NCBI GenBank assembly: GCA_004558525.1
Contig: SFCQ01000014.1
Coordinates: forward strand, 86,843 to 150,842
Direction: 5' to 3'
Origin: Clostridiales bacterium
Lineage (GTDB): Bacteria > Bacillota > Clostridia > Christensenellales > CAG-138
Length of the DNA: 64,000 nt
This document shows positions 26,271-34,526 of the stretch, in pieces (the stretch's first letter is position 1; the number at the start of each line of letters is the position of its first letter). A program made the position numbers and the translations under genes. The notes beneath the pieces are model-generated. The model saw only the letters and a list, made by a program, of their open reading frames with translations, ran no database searches and was not told the DNA's origin.

Positions 26271-26409
26271 ATACAAGCTCCTTGTTTGACCTATATATGA
26301 TTATAACACAAATCGGCGGGCTTTGCTGCGGCATAGTAAAACGCTGCCTTTCCCGCCAAACGGCTCAAATGCGCCGATAAGCATGGTTTTCATCTATATC
26401 CTGCGGTGC

Positions 26410-27279
26410 CTACTTGGCCTTTCTGTATGATTTGCCCATCGTAAGCTCTATCCCCTTGGCCTCGAACATCTCGCTTACGGTAACAAGCTTGTAGCCCTGT
26501 TCCAGCAGCTGAGGCACTATCTTTTCAACCGCTGCGGCAGTCTCATGCCTCAAGTCATGCATGAGCACTATGTCGCCATCGCCCGCGCCGAGCGCCGCGG
26601 CGACAGTGCTATCGGTATCCTTTGTTTTCCAATCGAGCGTATCTATGTTCCAAAGTATCAGCGGATACTTTACCGTTGCATAAACATCGTCGTTCTTCGC
26701 TCCGTATGGTGGCCTTACGAGCTTCGGCCTTTCGCCCGTTATCTGCTCGACAAGGTCTGCCGCGTCCTCAACCTGGCTTATCATTTCCTGCGTTGGAATT
26801 TTTGTAAGGTTCTTGTGGTCGTATGTATGGTTCGCTATCTCGCACCCAAGCTCCTTTGCGCGCAATACGGTCTTGGGAAACTTGTCCACCTGAGAGCCGA
26901 GCGCAAAAAACGTTACATGCACGTTTTGATCCCTGTATGCCTCAACAACATCAAGTATCCTGTTTGTGACCTCGCCATAAGGGCCGTCGTCAAACGTGAG
27001 CGCAATAAGCTTTTCGCCGCTGATATCAGGCGTGCCGGAAGGCTGTATGCCGGTAATAGGCTCTTCTGAAGGCACGGGGTTTTGCAATGGCAGCACGGCG
27101 TCGTTCCCCGTTTCCGCAGGCTCCGGCACGAATGTGGGCGTAGGCCCCGGGGTTAGCATGGGTATTTCGATAACAGGCTCGCTTTGTTCTTCCGCACAGG
27201 CTGCGAGGCAAAGTATGGCGGCAAATACCATGGCCGCAACGGCAAGCATTTTGGCATATATATAAACGACTTTTTTCAT
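26410..27279 (-). CDS. Polysaccharide deacetylase lipoprotein (NodB domain)
   Basis: 289 residues from the ATG at 27279 (AAGGAG site). A signal sequence ends in CLAAC (Cys28 lipidated), then a ~50-residue Pro/Glu/Thr linker, then a NodB domain. Carbohydrate esterase 4 motifs in order: LTFDDGPYG (Asp-Asp), NHTYDHKN (metal His pair), RPPYGAKN, DTLDWKT and IVLMHDLRHE. It likely removes acetyl groups from peptidoglycan or another surface glycan outside the membrane. In spore formers relatives include PdaA/PdaB, but nothing here shows sporulation control. Confidence 0.88.
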   Translation of the reverse strand: MKKVVYIYAKMLAVAAMVFAAILCLAACAEEQSEPVIEIPMLTPGPTPTFVPEPAETGNDAVLPLQNPVPSEEPITGIQPSGTPDISGEKLIALTFDDGPYGEVTNRILDVVEAYRDQNVHVTFFALGSQVDKFPKTVLRAKELGCEIANHTYDHKNLTKIPTQEMISQVEDAADLVEQITGERPKLVRPPYGAKNDDVYATVKYPLILWNIDTLDWKTKDTDSTVAAALGAGDGDIVLMHDLRHETAAAVEKIVPQLLEQGYKLVTVSEMFEAKGIELTMGKSYRKAK

Positions 27280-27421
27280 CAATATCTCCTTAATATAAGC
27301 CGCAAAGCGATATTCTTCGCAGCCCGTATGTATATGCTATCCTTTATCATTTAACAAGTCAAGCGGCAAAATAGATATTTAACATTCTGTTATTATATCT
27401 TTGCTATATCATTTAACCGCC

Positions 27422-27450
27422 TTGCAATAGACGGGAGTTTTCAATATAAT
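27422..27450 (+). promoter_or_regulatory. Sigma-A promoter of the queA-tgt-tsaE-tsaB-rimI operon
   Basis: TTGCAA (27422-27427) and a perfect TATAAT (27445-27450), 17 bp apart, 32 nt upstream of queA. Confidence 0.7.
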
Positions 27451-27482
27451 AAAGCCACGCGCAAACGGAGGAAACTGATAGA

Positions 27483-28505
27483 TTGAAAACAAGCGACTTT
27501 TACTATGACCTGCCGCACGAGCTTATAGCGCAGACCCCGATAAAGGATAGAAGCGCCGCAAGGATGCTCTGTTACAACATGCAGGAAAAGACGATGCATG
27601 ACGAGGTGTTTACCGATATCCTCAAGCATCTTAAAAAGGGTGATGTGCTTGTAAGGAACACCACCCGCGTTATTCCCGCAAGGCTTTATGGCCACAGGGA
27701 GGATACAGGCGGGCTTATGGAGTTTCTGTTGCTCAAAAGGCTTGATGATCACCGCTACGAGGCGCTCGTGCGCCCTGGCAAAAGGGCAAAGCAGGGGCTT
27801 ATATATAAAGTCAGCGACGAATTGAGCGTTGAGATAGAAACGCCTACGGACGCTGGAGGCAGGATAGTATATCTTCACTATGAGGGCATACTTGAAGAGG
27901 TGCTCGACCGCTGCGGAGAAGCGCCCCTTCCGCCATACATAACCGAAAAGCTTGACGATAAGGAGCGGTATCAGACGGTATATGCCCGCCAAAACGGCTC
28001 CGCTGCCGCGCCTACGGCCGGACTTCACTTTACCGAGGAGCTGCTTGCAAAGGTGCGCGATATGGGCGTTGACATAGCGGATGTGCTGCTGCATGTCGGT
28101 CTTGGCACGTTCAGGCCTGTCTCCGCTGAAAATGTTGAAGAGCATCACATGCACAGCGAATACTATGAGGTTACCGAAGAAGCAGCCGAAAAAATAAACA
28201 ACGCCCGCAAAAGCGGCGGAAGGATAATAGCCGTCGGCACCACCTCCTGCCGCACGCTTGAAAGCGTTGCCGACAACGGGGGCATAGTCCACGCCAAAAG
28301 CGGCTGGACGGATATTTTCATAACCCCTGGCTACCGCTTTAAGGCTGTAGACGGCCTTATAACCAACTTCCATCTTCCGGAATCGACATTGCTCATGCTC
28401 GTAAGCGCGCTTTGTTCCCGCGAGGAGGTGTTGGCCATATACGCCCACGCCGTAAAGGAACGCTACAGATTCTTCAGCTTTGGCGATTGCTGCCTGTTTA
28501 TTTAA
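27483..28505 (+). CDS. queA: S-adenosylmethionine:tRNA ribosyltransferase-isomerase
   Basis: Transfers and isomerises the ribose of SAM onto preQ1 in tRNA to give epoxyqueuosine, the penultimate step of queuosine synthesis. 340 residues, full length, with FYYDLPHELIAQTPIKDRSAARM-type N-terminus, VRNTTRVIPARLYG, RQNGSAAAPTAGLHFT and ITNFHLPESTLLMLVSA. The start is TTG at 27483: no ATG or GTG is available that keeps the conserved N-terminus, and GGAGG lies 11 bases upstream. First gene of a tRNA-modification operon, followed by tgt after a 14-nt gap. Confidence 0.94.
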   Translation: MKTSDFYYDLPHELIAQTPIKDRSAARMLCYNMQEKTMHDEVFTDILKHLKKGDVLVRNTTRVIPARLYGHREDTGGLMEFLLLKRLDDHRYEALVRPGKRAKQGLIYKVSDELSVEIETPTDAGGRIVYLHYEGILEEVLDRCGEAPLPPYITEKLDDKERYQTVYARQNGSAAAPTAGLHFTEELLAKVRDMGVDIADVLLHVGLGTFRPVSAENVEEHHMHSEYYEVTEEAAEKINNARKSGGRIIAVGTTSCRTLESVADNGGIVHAKSGWTDIFITPGYRFKAVDGLITNFHLPESTLLMLVSALCSREEVLAIYAHAVKERYRFFSFGDCCLFI

Positions 28506-28519
28506 CTTGGGAGGGAACA

Positions 28520-29641
28520 ATGAACGAACTATTCCGTTTTGAACTGATACACACCTGCGCACAGACCGGCGCACGCCTCGGCAGGCTGCATACGCCGCAT
28601 GGCGTGATAAACACGCCCTGCTACATGCCCGTTGGCACCCAGGCCACGGTAAAGGCCATGACGCCCAGAGATCTTGCGGATACGGGCAGCGAGATATGCC
28701 TTGCAAACACATACCATCTTTTTGAGCGCCCGGGTCATGAGCTTGTTAAGGAGGCCGGCGGCCTGCATGCATTTATGCGCTGGGACAAGCCTATACTTAC
28801 CGATTCGGGCGGTTTTCAGGTGTTCAGCCTTGCCGTTGCTAACAGGATAAAGGAGGACGGCGTCGAGTTCCGCTCGCTCATAGACGGAAGGAAGCACTTC
28901 TTTACTCCGGAAAAGGTGATGGAGATAGAGGAAGCCCTCGGCGCGGACATAGCTATGGTATTTGACGAATGTGCGCCCTGGCCAAGCGACGAGAGCTACA
29001 CGAGGGCCGCCATGAACAGGACGCACAGATGGGCACAGCGCTGCAAAAAAGCGCATACAAGGGAGGATCAGGCCCTTTTCGGCATAGTTCAGGGCGGAAC
29101 GTTCAGGCACCTTCGCATAGAAAGCGCAAAGACGCTTGCCGATATGGACTTCCCCGGGTACGGCATAGGCGGCCTTTCCGTGGGCGAGCCAAAGCCCATG
29201 ATGTATGAGATGCTTGAGGAAATCGAGCCGTTTATGCCAAAGGACAAGCCGCGCTATCTTATGGGCGTTGGCAGCCCTGATTGCCTTGTTGAAGGCGCTA
29301 TAAGGGGCGTTGATATGTTCGACTGCGTATTGCAGACGCGCATAGCAAGGAATGGGCTGGCGCTCACCTCTACAGGCAAAAAAATGCTGAGGAACGCCAC
29401 GTTTGAGCATGATTTTTCCGTTATTGAAGAAGGTTGCGATTGCTATGCCTGTAAAAACGGCTTTACAAGGGCGTACATACGGCATCTTGTAAAGTGCAAG
29501 GAAATACTTGCCGCCCAGCTTATAACCATGCACAATATCCGCTTTTCGCAAAGGCTCATGGCGGGCGTGCGCAAGGCTATTGCGGAGGACAGGCTGATGG
29601 ATTTCCGCAACGAATGTATAGCAAAAGGAATGTTTGATTGA
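28520..29641 (+). CDS. tgt: tRNA-guanine(34) transglycosylase
   Basis: Exchanges guanine-34 of GUN-anticodon tRNAs for preQ1. 373 residues from the ATG at 28520, which follows GGGAGGG; a longer in-frame extension inside queA is not credible. Active-site landmarks: LTDSGGFQVFSLA (catalytic Asp region), FDCVLQTRIARNG (nucleophile Asp with the LQTR RNA-binding stretch), and the zinc site CDCYAC plus a downstream His in ALYNI/TMHNIRF. Together with queA it forms the queuosine pair; preQ1 synthesis genes are not in the window. Confidence 0.95.
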   Translation: MNELFRFELIHTCAQTGARLGRLHTPHGVINTPCYMPVGTQATVKAMTPRDLADTGSEICLANTYHLFERPGHELVKEAGGLHAFMRWDKPILTDSGGFQVFSLAVANRIKEDGVEFRSLIDGRKHFFTPEKVMEIEEALGADIAMVFDECAPWPSDESYTRAAMNRTHRWAQRCKKAHTREDQALFGIVQGGTFRHLRIESAKTLADMDFPGYGIGGLSVGEPKPMMYEMLEEIEPFMPKDKPRYLMGVGSPDCLVEGAIRGVDMFDCVLQTRIARNGLALTSTGKKMLRNATFEHDFSVIEEGCDCYACKNGFTRAYIRHLVKCKEILAAQLITMHNIRFSQRLMAGVRKAIAEDRLMDFRNECIAKGMFD

Positions 29642-29642
29642 T

Positions 29643-30116
29643 ATGATGGATACTGCCGCTAATAAGGAGCTTATCCTTTCGGATATGACCGAAAAAGGAA
29701 CAGCCATGCTTGGCGAAAGGATAGGCAGCGCGCTTTTTAAGGGCGCGTTTATCGCGCTGTATGGCGGCCTTGGCGCGGGCAAGACCACGCTTACACGCTC
29801 AGTAGCCGCTGCGCTGGGCATAAGCGGCATAATAAGCCCAACCTTTACTATAGTGCGCGAATACCGCGGCAGGCTGCCGCTGTTTCACTTTGACGCATAT
29901 AGGTTAGGTTCGGCCGATGGGCTTTACGATATAGGCTTTGACGATTATGTGGCGCAAAACGGAGTTATAATGATGGAGTGGTGCGAAAACGTCAAGGACG
30001 CGCTGCCCGATAAAAGGCTTGAGATACATATAAGCGGCAGCGGGGCGGAGCCAAGGAGGATAAGGATTGCCGCATACGGCGCGGAATACGAAAGGCTACT
30101 GGAGGCTATTGCATGA
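29643..30116 (+). CDS. tsaE: tRNA threonylcarbamoyladenosine biosynthesis ATPase TsaE
   Basis: P-loop ATPase needed with TsaB and TsaD to make t6A at position 37 of ANN-decoding tRNAs. 157 residues from the ATG at 29643, one base after the tgt stop. Walker A is GGLGAGKTTLTR, the switch region is SPTFTIVREYRG and LFHFDAYRLGS, and the conserved VIMMEWCENV follows. An upstream TTG is possible but would overlap tgt. Overlaps tsaB by 4 nt. Confidence 0.93.
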   Translation: MMDTAANKELILSDMTEKGTAMLGERIGSALFKGAFIALYGGLGAGKTTLTRSVAAALGISGIISPTFTIVREYRGRLPLFHFDAYRLGSADGLYDIGFDDYVAQNGVIMMEWCENVKDALPDKRLEIHISGSGAEPRRIRIAAYGAEYERLLEAIA

Positions 30117-30781
30117 GCAGCATATTGCTGATATCTACATCCGGCAGGGCCGCAAGTGCTGCCATAGCTAAGGACGGCATAACAATAAAGCAGGCGCTCA
30201 GCGACAGCGGCCTTACCCATTCCGAGACCATAATGCCGCTTATCGATTCGCTCTTTTATGATGGCGATATCGCTTTAGCCGGTATTGACGCCGTGTGTGC
30301 AGACGTTGGTCCAGGCTCCTTTACAGGGGTAAGGATAGGCGTATGCATAGCTAACGCCATTGCCTACGCCCTTAATAAGCCTGTAATAGAAGTAAGCTCC
30401 CTTGAGGCGCTTGCACGGGCAATAGAGACGTCAAGGCCCGTATGCGCCCTTATAGACGCGCGAAACGGCAACGGTTATGCGGCGCTTTATCATAACGGCA
30501 ATGAGCTTATCCCTCCCTCCCCCGTGATTGTAGACGAGCTTTTGGGCAAGCTTCCCGAAAACACCGTTTTTACAGGCGACGGGGCAAAAATACACAGGGA
30601 AAGCATACTCAGCCGCATGCCGGGCGCAGGCTTTGCGGACGAAGCCGTGTATATGCTTACGGCCGGTATGCTCGCCGCTCCTGCAAACGAAAAGCTCGAT
30701 TCGAACCTTACCGTAAAAGAGGCGCGGCCGCTGTATCTAAGGCCCACGCAGGCGGAGCGCATGTACAAGGAGCATAAATAA
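30113..30781 (+). CDS. tsaB: tRNA threonylcarbamoyladenosine biosynthesis protein TsaB
   Basis: Catalytically inactive ASKHA-fold partner of TsaD in the t6A complex. 222 residues with LLISTSGRAASAAI at the N-terminus, HSETIMPLIDSLF, and the family hallmark VGPGSFTGVRIGVCIANAIAYA. ATGA overlap with tsaE and direct abutment with rimI show a tightly coupled operon. TsaD is not in the window. Confidence 0.94.
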   Translation: MSSILLISTSGRAASAAIAKDGITIKQALSDSGLTHSETIMPLIDSLFYDGDIALAGIDAVCADVGPGSFTGVRIGVCIANAIAYALNKPVIEVSSLEALARAIETSRPVCALIDARNGNGYAALYHNGNELIPPSPVIVDELLGKLPENTVFTGDGAKIHRESILSRMPGAGFADEAVYMLTAGMLAAPANEKLDSNLTVKEARPLYLRPTQAERMYKEHK

Positions 30782-31261
30782 ATGGCTGACATCATAAGGC
30801 CTATGCAGGCAATGGATATAGACAGGGTGTACGAGCTGGAGCGCACATGCTTCCGCACGCCATGGTCAAGGCAGTCGCTTAAGGACGAGCTTACAAACAG
30901 CATAGCGCATTACCTTGTTTTTGAAAGGGACAAAAGGGTAATTGCATATGCCGGAATGTGGATAATATACGATGAGGCGCATATAACCAACGTAGCCGTC
31001 GATCCCGATTTCAGGCGGCAGGGCATAGCAAAAAGGGTCATGCTTTGCATGATGCGCACGGCGAGGCTTTTTGACGCGACGCAGATGACGCTTGAGGTCA
31101 GGGAAAACAATTTCGGCGCGCAGGCGCTTTACGCTCAGCTTGATTTTGAAAAGGCGGGCGTGCGCAAGGGGTATTATACGGACACAGGCGAAGCCGCATA
31201 TATAATGTGGAACAGCGATATCGGCTTGACACTGAGCAAAAGCAATGTTAGCATAGGTTGA
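30782..31261 (+). CDS. rimI: Ribosomal-protein-alanine N-acetyltransferase RimI-like
   Basis: 159-residue GNAT enzyme; E. coli RimI acetylates the N-terminus of ribosomal protein S18. The acetyl-CoA motif is VDPDFRRQGIAKRVM, followed by MTLEVRENNFGAQALYAQLDFEKAGVRKGYY-type helix and strand (positions about 95-135). The ATG follows the tsaB stop with no gap. The tsaE-tsaB-rimI order is standard in bacteria and supports the name, although substrates of Gram-positive RimI proteins are less certain. Confidence 0.88.
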   Translation: MADIIRPMQAMDIDRVYELERTCFRTPWSRQSLKDELTNSIAHYLVFERDKRVIAYAGMWIIYDEAHITNVAVDPDFRRQGIAKRVMLCMMRTARLFDATQMTLEVRENNFGAQALYAQLDFEKAGVRKGYYTDTGEAAYIMWNSDIGLTLSKSNVSIG

Positions 31262-31348
31262 ACACCGAAGGCAGATAAGATCAGGTGATGCACCGCCGGA
31301 TCGATCAGCGCTTCCAAAAAAAATATATTCTAAGGAGACACCGCACAA

Positions 31349-31747
31349 ATGAAGCAGATAATAAACGCATCAAACGCACCGGCAGCCATAGGCCCCTATA
31401 GCCACGCTATAGAGATAGAAGGATATATATTCACCTCCGGCCAGCTCGGCATAGACCCCGCGACAGGTAAGCTTTGCGATGGCGTTGAGGCCCAGGCAAG
31501 GCAGGCCTTTACAAACATAAAGAACGTGCTTGAAGCTGCCGGCGCTTCTATGGACGATGTGCTTAAGACCACGGTCTTTGTTACCGACCTTAAGGATTTT
31601 GTAAAGGTCAACGCCATATATGCCGAGTTCTTCGCCCCCAACTTCCCCGCGCGCAGCTGCGTGCAGGTGGCGGCCCTTCCTGCCGGAGGTCTTGTTGAAA
31701 TAGAGGTCATAGCCAACAAGGCTGCCGACGAGATAGCATCGTTCTGA
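31349..31747 (+). CDS. ridA: RidA family enamine/imine deaminase
   Basis: 132 residues, trimeric Rid-family enzyme that hydrolyses reactive 2-aminoacrylate and related imines to keto acids plus ammonia, protecting PLP enzymes. Conserved Tyr17 in AIGPYSHA, Gly31-Gln32 in TSGQLG, and the key Arg102 in NFPARSCVQV are present. AAGGAG lies 11 bases before the ATG. It follows rimI after 87 nt and may have its own promoter; a ComEC-like gene starts 7 nt after its stop. Confidence 0.93.
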   Translation: MKQIINASNAPAAIGPYSHAIEIEGYIFTSGQLGIDPATGKLCDGVEAQARQAFTNIKNVLEAAGASMDDVLKTTVFVTDLKDFVKVNAIYAEFFAPNFPARSCVQVAALPAGGLVEIEVIANKAADEIASF

Positions 31748-31754
31748 TAAAGCT

Positions 31755-32984
31755 GTGGAAGGCGAGCTTATAAAAGGGTCTGCCTTCAATTATCGCCCGC
31801 TCGTGCCTTTAGCCATTGGGCTTGGCGGCGGCGTTATTATAGCCATGCACATTGAGGGAGCTGCCGCTGCTGTTGCGGCACTCCCTTTGCTTATGCTTGC
31901 ATATGCAGCATATAAGCTGAACAAGCGCATGTTCGCGCTTTTTCTTTTTGGCGCGGCCTTGGGGTTCGTCCGCATGCTGCCGCTGACTCTCGGCTCAAAA
32001 CAGGCGCTTGATATCCTGCTGCAAAATGCAAAATACTCAAATACCGGCAGGTCTGAGCTTGCAGGGCTGATAGTCGATAAGCTCGCTGCACGCTGCGACG
32101 AGCTTTTTATTGAAGCATCCCCCATCGCAAGGGCCATACTTTTTAACGACAGGAGCAAGCTTGAGTATTTTCAAGGGGAGCTTTTCAGAACGGTCGGCGT
32201 ATCGCACACGCTCGCGCTTTCCGGCCTGCATGTTTCCGCGCTGTCCGCCGCGATAATGTACGTTATACCGGCTTCAAGGGCCAAGCTTAGAGCCGTATCG
32301 GTAAGCCTGTTTTTGTGCTTGTACTGCGCGTTGGCAGGCTTTCCGGCATCGCTTGTCCGCGCTGCTATAATGTTTGCCTGCATATTGTTTGCGCCGTTGT
32401 TTTTAAGGAAGGCGGACACGCTTTCCTCTTTGTCGCTCGCATTTTTGCTAATTGTGCTTATTGCCCCGTTGAGCGTATATTCTGCCGGCTTCTGCCTGTC
32501 ATTCTCCGCCGTTTTGGGCATCGCCATGCTGTATGCGCCGATAATGAAAAGACTCCCTTCCGTTATGGCTCCGGCGGCGGTCACCGTTGCCGCAACGCTT
32601 GGCACGCTGCCGTTCACGCTGTCCTTTTTCGGTACGCTGCCGCTTTATTCCGTATTTGCGAACATATTCATAGTTCCGCTTATCACATTAGGACTCGTGC
32701 TCAGCTTTTGCTCAGTCGTGCTGTCATATATCGTATTCCCTCTTGGCAAGCTCATAGCCATACCTGCAAGGCTGCTTTTAGATGCAAGCGAGGCCGTGAG
32801 CGCACTTTTTGCCAAGCTTCCCTGCTCCCTTATCGAGCTTAACGGCTTTGGCGGCGCGGGCTGCGCGCTGTACTTTGCGTCTATTGTCTTTCTGTCGCGC
32901 TATTGCCTTATGCCAAGGCGTAAAAAGCTTATAATGGCTTCCGTATTCCTACTGCTCGCCGGCCTTACGCTTATTGTTCCGTGA
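31755..32984 (+). CDS. ComEC/Rec2 core membrane protein, lacking both flanking soluble domains
   Basis: 409 residues with about ten membrane segments. The family signature is VGVSHTLALSGLHVSALSAA, preceded by AILFNDRSKLEYF, the competence-domain core. In ComEC this domain forms the channel for transforming DNA. Full ComEC proteins have an N-terminal OB domain and a C-terminal metallo-beta-lactamase nuclease domain and reach 700-800 residues; both are absent here. The start is taken as GTG at 31755, 7 nt after the ridA stop, without a clear ribosome site, so coupling is likely; the true start could be an internal codon. holA follows, as is common for comEC-holA-rpsT. Confidence 0.82.
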   Translation: MEGELIKGSAFNYRPLVPLAIGLGGGVIIAMHIEGAAAAVAALPLLMLAYAAYKLNKRMFALFLFGAALGFVRMLPLTLGSKQALDILLQNAKYSNTGRSELAGLIVDKLAARCDELFIEASPIARAILFNDRSKLEYFQGELFRTVGVSHTLALSGLHVSALSAAIMYVIPASRAKLRAVSVSLFLCLYCALAGFPASLVRAAIMFACILFAPLFLRKADTLSSLSLAFLLIVLIAPLSVYSAGFCLSFSAVLGIAMLYAPIMKRLPSVMAPAAVTVAATLGTLPFTLSFFGTLPLYSVFANIFIVPLITLGLVLSFCSVVLSYIVFPLGKLIAIPARLLLDASEAVSALFAKLPCSLIELNGFGGAGCALYFASIVFLSRYCLMPRRKKLIMASVFLLLAGLTLIVP

Positions 32985-32988
32985 AGTC

Positions 32989-33017
32989 TTGAAGGATGGC
33001 TGGATATTGGATATAAT
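32989..33017 (+). promoter_or_regulatory. Sigma-A promoter of holA, placed for a leaderless transcript
   Basis: TTGAAG (32989-32994) and a perfect TATAAT (33012-33017) are 17 bp apart. Only six bases separate TATAAT from the ATG at 33024, so the predicted transcription start coincides with the start codon. Confidence 0.65.
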
Positions 33018-33023
33018 ATTTTT

Positions 33024-34010
33024 ATGGAACGCAATGAGTTTATTTTAGCGGCCAACAAGGGCGCCCTTTCGGGAGCATATCTTCTGCACGGCGAGGAGGA
33101 CTTCATAAAGGAGAACACCCTCGCTTCCATTATTGCGCTTATAGATCCGGCGCTCAGGGACCTTAATATGGATGTTTTGGAGCAAGCCTCAGCAAACGAT
33201 GTTATAGCCGCCTGCGAAACGCTGCCGTTTATGGCGGAAAGGCGCATAGTGCTGTGCCGCTCATTGCCAAAGGACGATGACGCCGCAAAAATAGCCGAAT
33301 ATGTTCAGCATATTCCCGATACAACGCTGCTCATATTCTTTATAAGGGGAAAGGCAGACGGAAGGGCGGCTTTTGTAAAGGCGATGGCAAAGCTGAACAG
33401 GGCTGTCGAGTTTTGCCCGCTTACCGAGCTTGAAGCAAAGCGCTATATACAAAAGCAGGCTAAAGCTATAGGCGCGCCCATTACGGACGACGCCGCAGGC
33501 TTTTTTGTGGCCCTTGCCGGAACCGGCAGCGCCGCGCTCTATAATGAGCTTAACAAAGCGAGCGATTATGCAGGAGCAGGCAACGAAATAACGAAAGAAG
33601 CAATAGCAAAAACCGTTACAAGGGAGATAGATTATGTTGTGTTTGAGGTGCTGGATCACTTTATAGCCGGACGGGTCGCGGACGGAATGAAAACGCTTAA
33701 CGGGCTCATGGAAAACGGCGAAAAGGCAATAATGATAGCCGAACGCCTAAGGGACAAAGCCAAGCTTACAATACAGGCGCGCGAGCTTTTGGATAAGCGC
33801 ACGGCTAAGGACGAGATAACCAGGCGGCTTGGCGTAAGCCCGGGCTATGCATGGAGGGTAAGCGACAGCGCCAAGCGCCTCACCAATGCGCAATTAAAGG
33901 GGCTTGCGGACGCGGCTTTGGCGTTGGCCGAGGTCACGACCATGCAGCTTACGGGAAAAGCCAGGGCCGAAGACGCGCTGATACATGCGCTTATGCTCGT
34001 TGTAGTATGA
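33024..34010 (+). CDS. holA: DNA polymerase III subunit delta
   Basis: Clamp-loader subunit that opens the beta ring. 328 residues, normal length, with the N-terminal GAYLLHGEEDFIKENTL (degenerate Walker region of HolA), ETLPFMAERRIVL, LEAKRYIQKQAKA and the C-terminal collar helices around TKARAEDALIHALM-type sequence. No ribosome site is visible before the ATG; instead a promoter ends six bases upstream. It is convergent with rpsT across a shared terminator, the usual holA/rpsT neighbourhood. Confidence 0.9.
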   Translation: MERNEFILAANKGALSGAYLLHGEEDFIKENTLASIIALIDPALRDLNMDVLEQASANDVIAACETLPFMAERRIVLCRSLPKDDDAAKIAEYVQHIPDTTLLIFFIRGKADGRAAFVKAMAKLNRAVEFCPLTELEAKRYIQKQAKAIGAPITDDAAGFFVALAGTGSAALYNELNKASDYAGAGNEITKEAIAKTVTREIDYVVFEVLDHFIAGRVADGMKTLNGLMENGEKAIMIAERLRDKAKLTIQARELLDKRTAKDEITRRLGVSPGYAWRVSDSAKRLTNAQLKGLADAALALAEVTTMQLTGKARAEDALIHALMLVVV

Positions 34011-34036
34011 TGTTATCAAAACTCAGTTTAACGCAA

Positions 34037-34066
34037 ATAAGCCGACCTTATATGGATCGGCTTTTA
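34037..34066. terminator. Bidirectional terminator between holA and rpsT
   Basis: AAGCCGA and TCGGCTT arms around a short loop, flanked by an A-rich run on one side and TTTTATT on the other, so it can stop transcripts from both convergent genes. Confidence 0.75.
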
Positions 34067-34090
34067 TTCGCATTTGAGCTGAGCTAAAGC

Positions 34091-34357
34091 TCAGTTCGCC
34101 TTTGCGGCCAGCTTAAGGGCAAGCTGAGCCTTTTTGCGGTTGGCATTATTTTTATGTATAACGCCCTTGGCGGCAGCCTTATCAACGATGCTGACAGCGT
34201 TGACATAAGCAGCGTCTACCGCAGCCTTGTCGCCGTTTTCAAGAGCCTTATCAAAGCCCTTTATAGCGGTCTTGACTCGGGACGTAATTACGCGATTGTT
34301 GAGGTTTTTCTTAGCGGTCACGCTGACGCGCTTCAAAGCGGACTTATGGTTTGCCAA
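34091..34357 (-). CDS. rpsT: 30S ribosomal protein S20
   Basis: Primary 16S rRNA-binding protein of the small subunit. 88 residues, all helical and Lys/Ala rich, with the family start MANHKSALKR, NRVITSRVKTAIK and the C-terminal GVIHKNNANRKKAQLA. It is monocistronic with its own strong promoter and a shared terminator with holA. Confidence 0.96.
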   Translation of the reverse strand: MANHKSALKRVSVTAKKNLNNRVITSRVKTAIKGFDKALENGDKAAVDAAYVNAVSIVDKAAAKGVIHKNNANRKKAQLALKLAAKAN

Positions 34358-34396
34358 AACGGTTTCCCCCTTGTTATTTTTACTCGAACATCGGAC

Positions 34397-34425
34397 ATTA
34401 TATCACGCTCTTTTGCAGTTTGCAA
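34397..34425 (-). promoter_or_regulatory. Sigma-A promoter of rpsT
   Basis: On the minus strand TTGCAA (34420-34425) and TATAAT (34397-34402) are 17 bp apart, 40 nt upstream of the start codon. Confidence 0.65.
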
Positions 34426-34458
34426 GCATATTTCGTGCTTAGCGCACGATTTTTTCGC

Positions 34459-34488
34459 AAATATTGTGCGCCGCTTTCCCGCATACTA
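34459..34488 (+). promoter_or_regulatory. Candidate forespore (sigma-F/sigma-G type) promoter of gpr
   Basis: A -10 element CATACTA (34482-34488) matches the sigma-G consensus CATnMTA exactly; AAATA (34459-34463) fits four of five positions of GHATR, with an 18-bp spacer. B. subtilis gpr is known to be transcribed by sigma-F and sigma-G, so the match is expected here. Confidence 0.6.
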
Positions 34489-34526
34489 CATAAAGAGTCT
34501 ATTTTAACCCAATAAGGAGGAGCAAA

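Noticed and set aside
27441..28712. 423-residue minus-strand frame opposite queA
   Set aside because: Same cause; overlaps a clearly conserved gene and has no family similarity.
28529..29830. 433-residue minus-strand frame opposite tgt
   Set aside because: Antisense shadow of a strongly conserved enzyme.
31304..31315. ATCAGCGCTTCC, matching the end of the MITE-like element at 56619
   Set aside because: Only 12 bases and no matching second end nearby; may be chance or a worn remnant.
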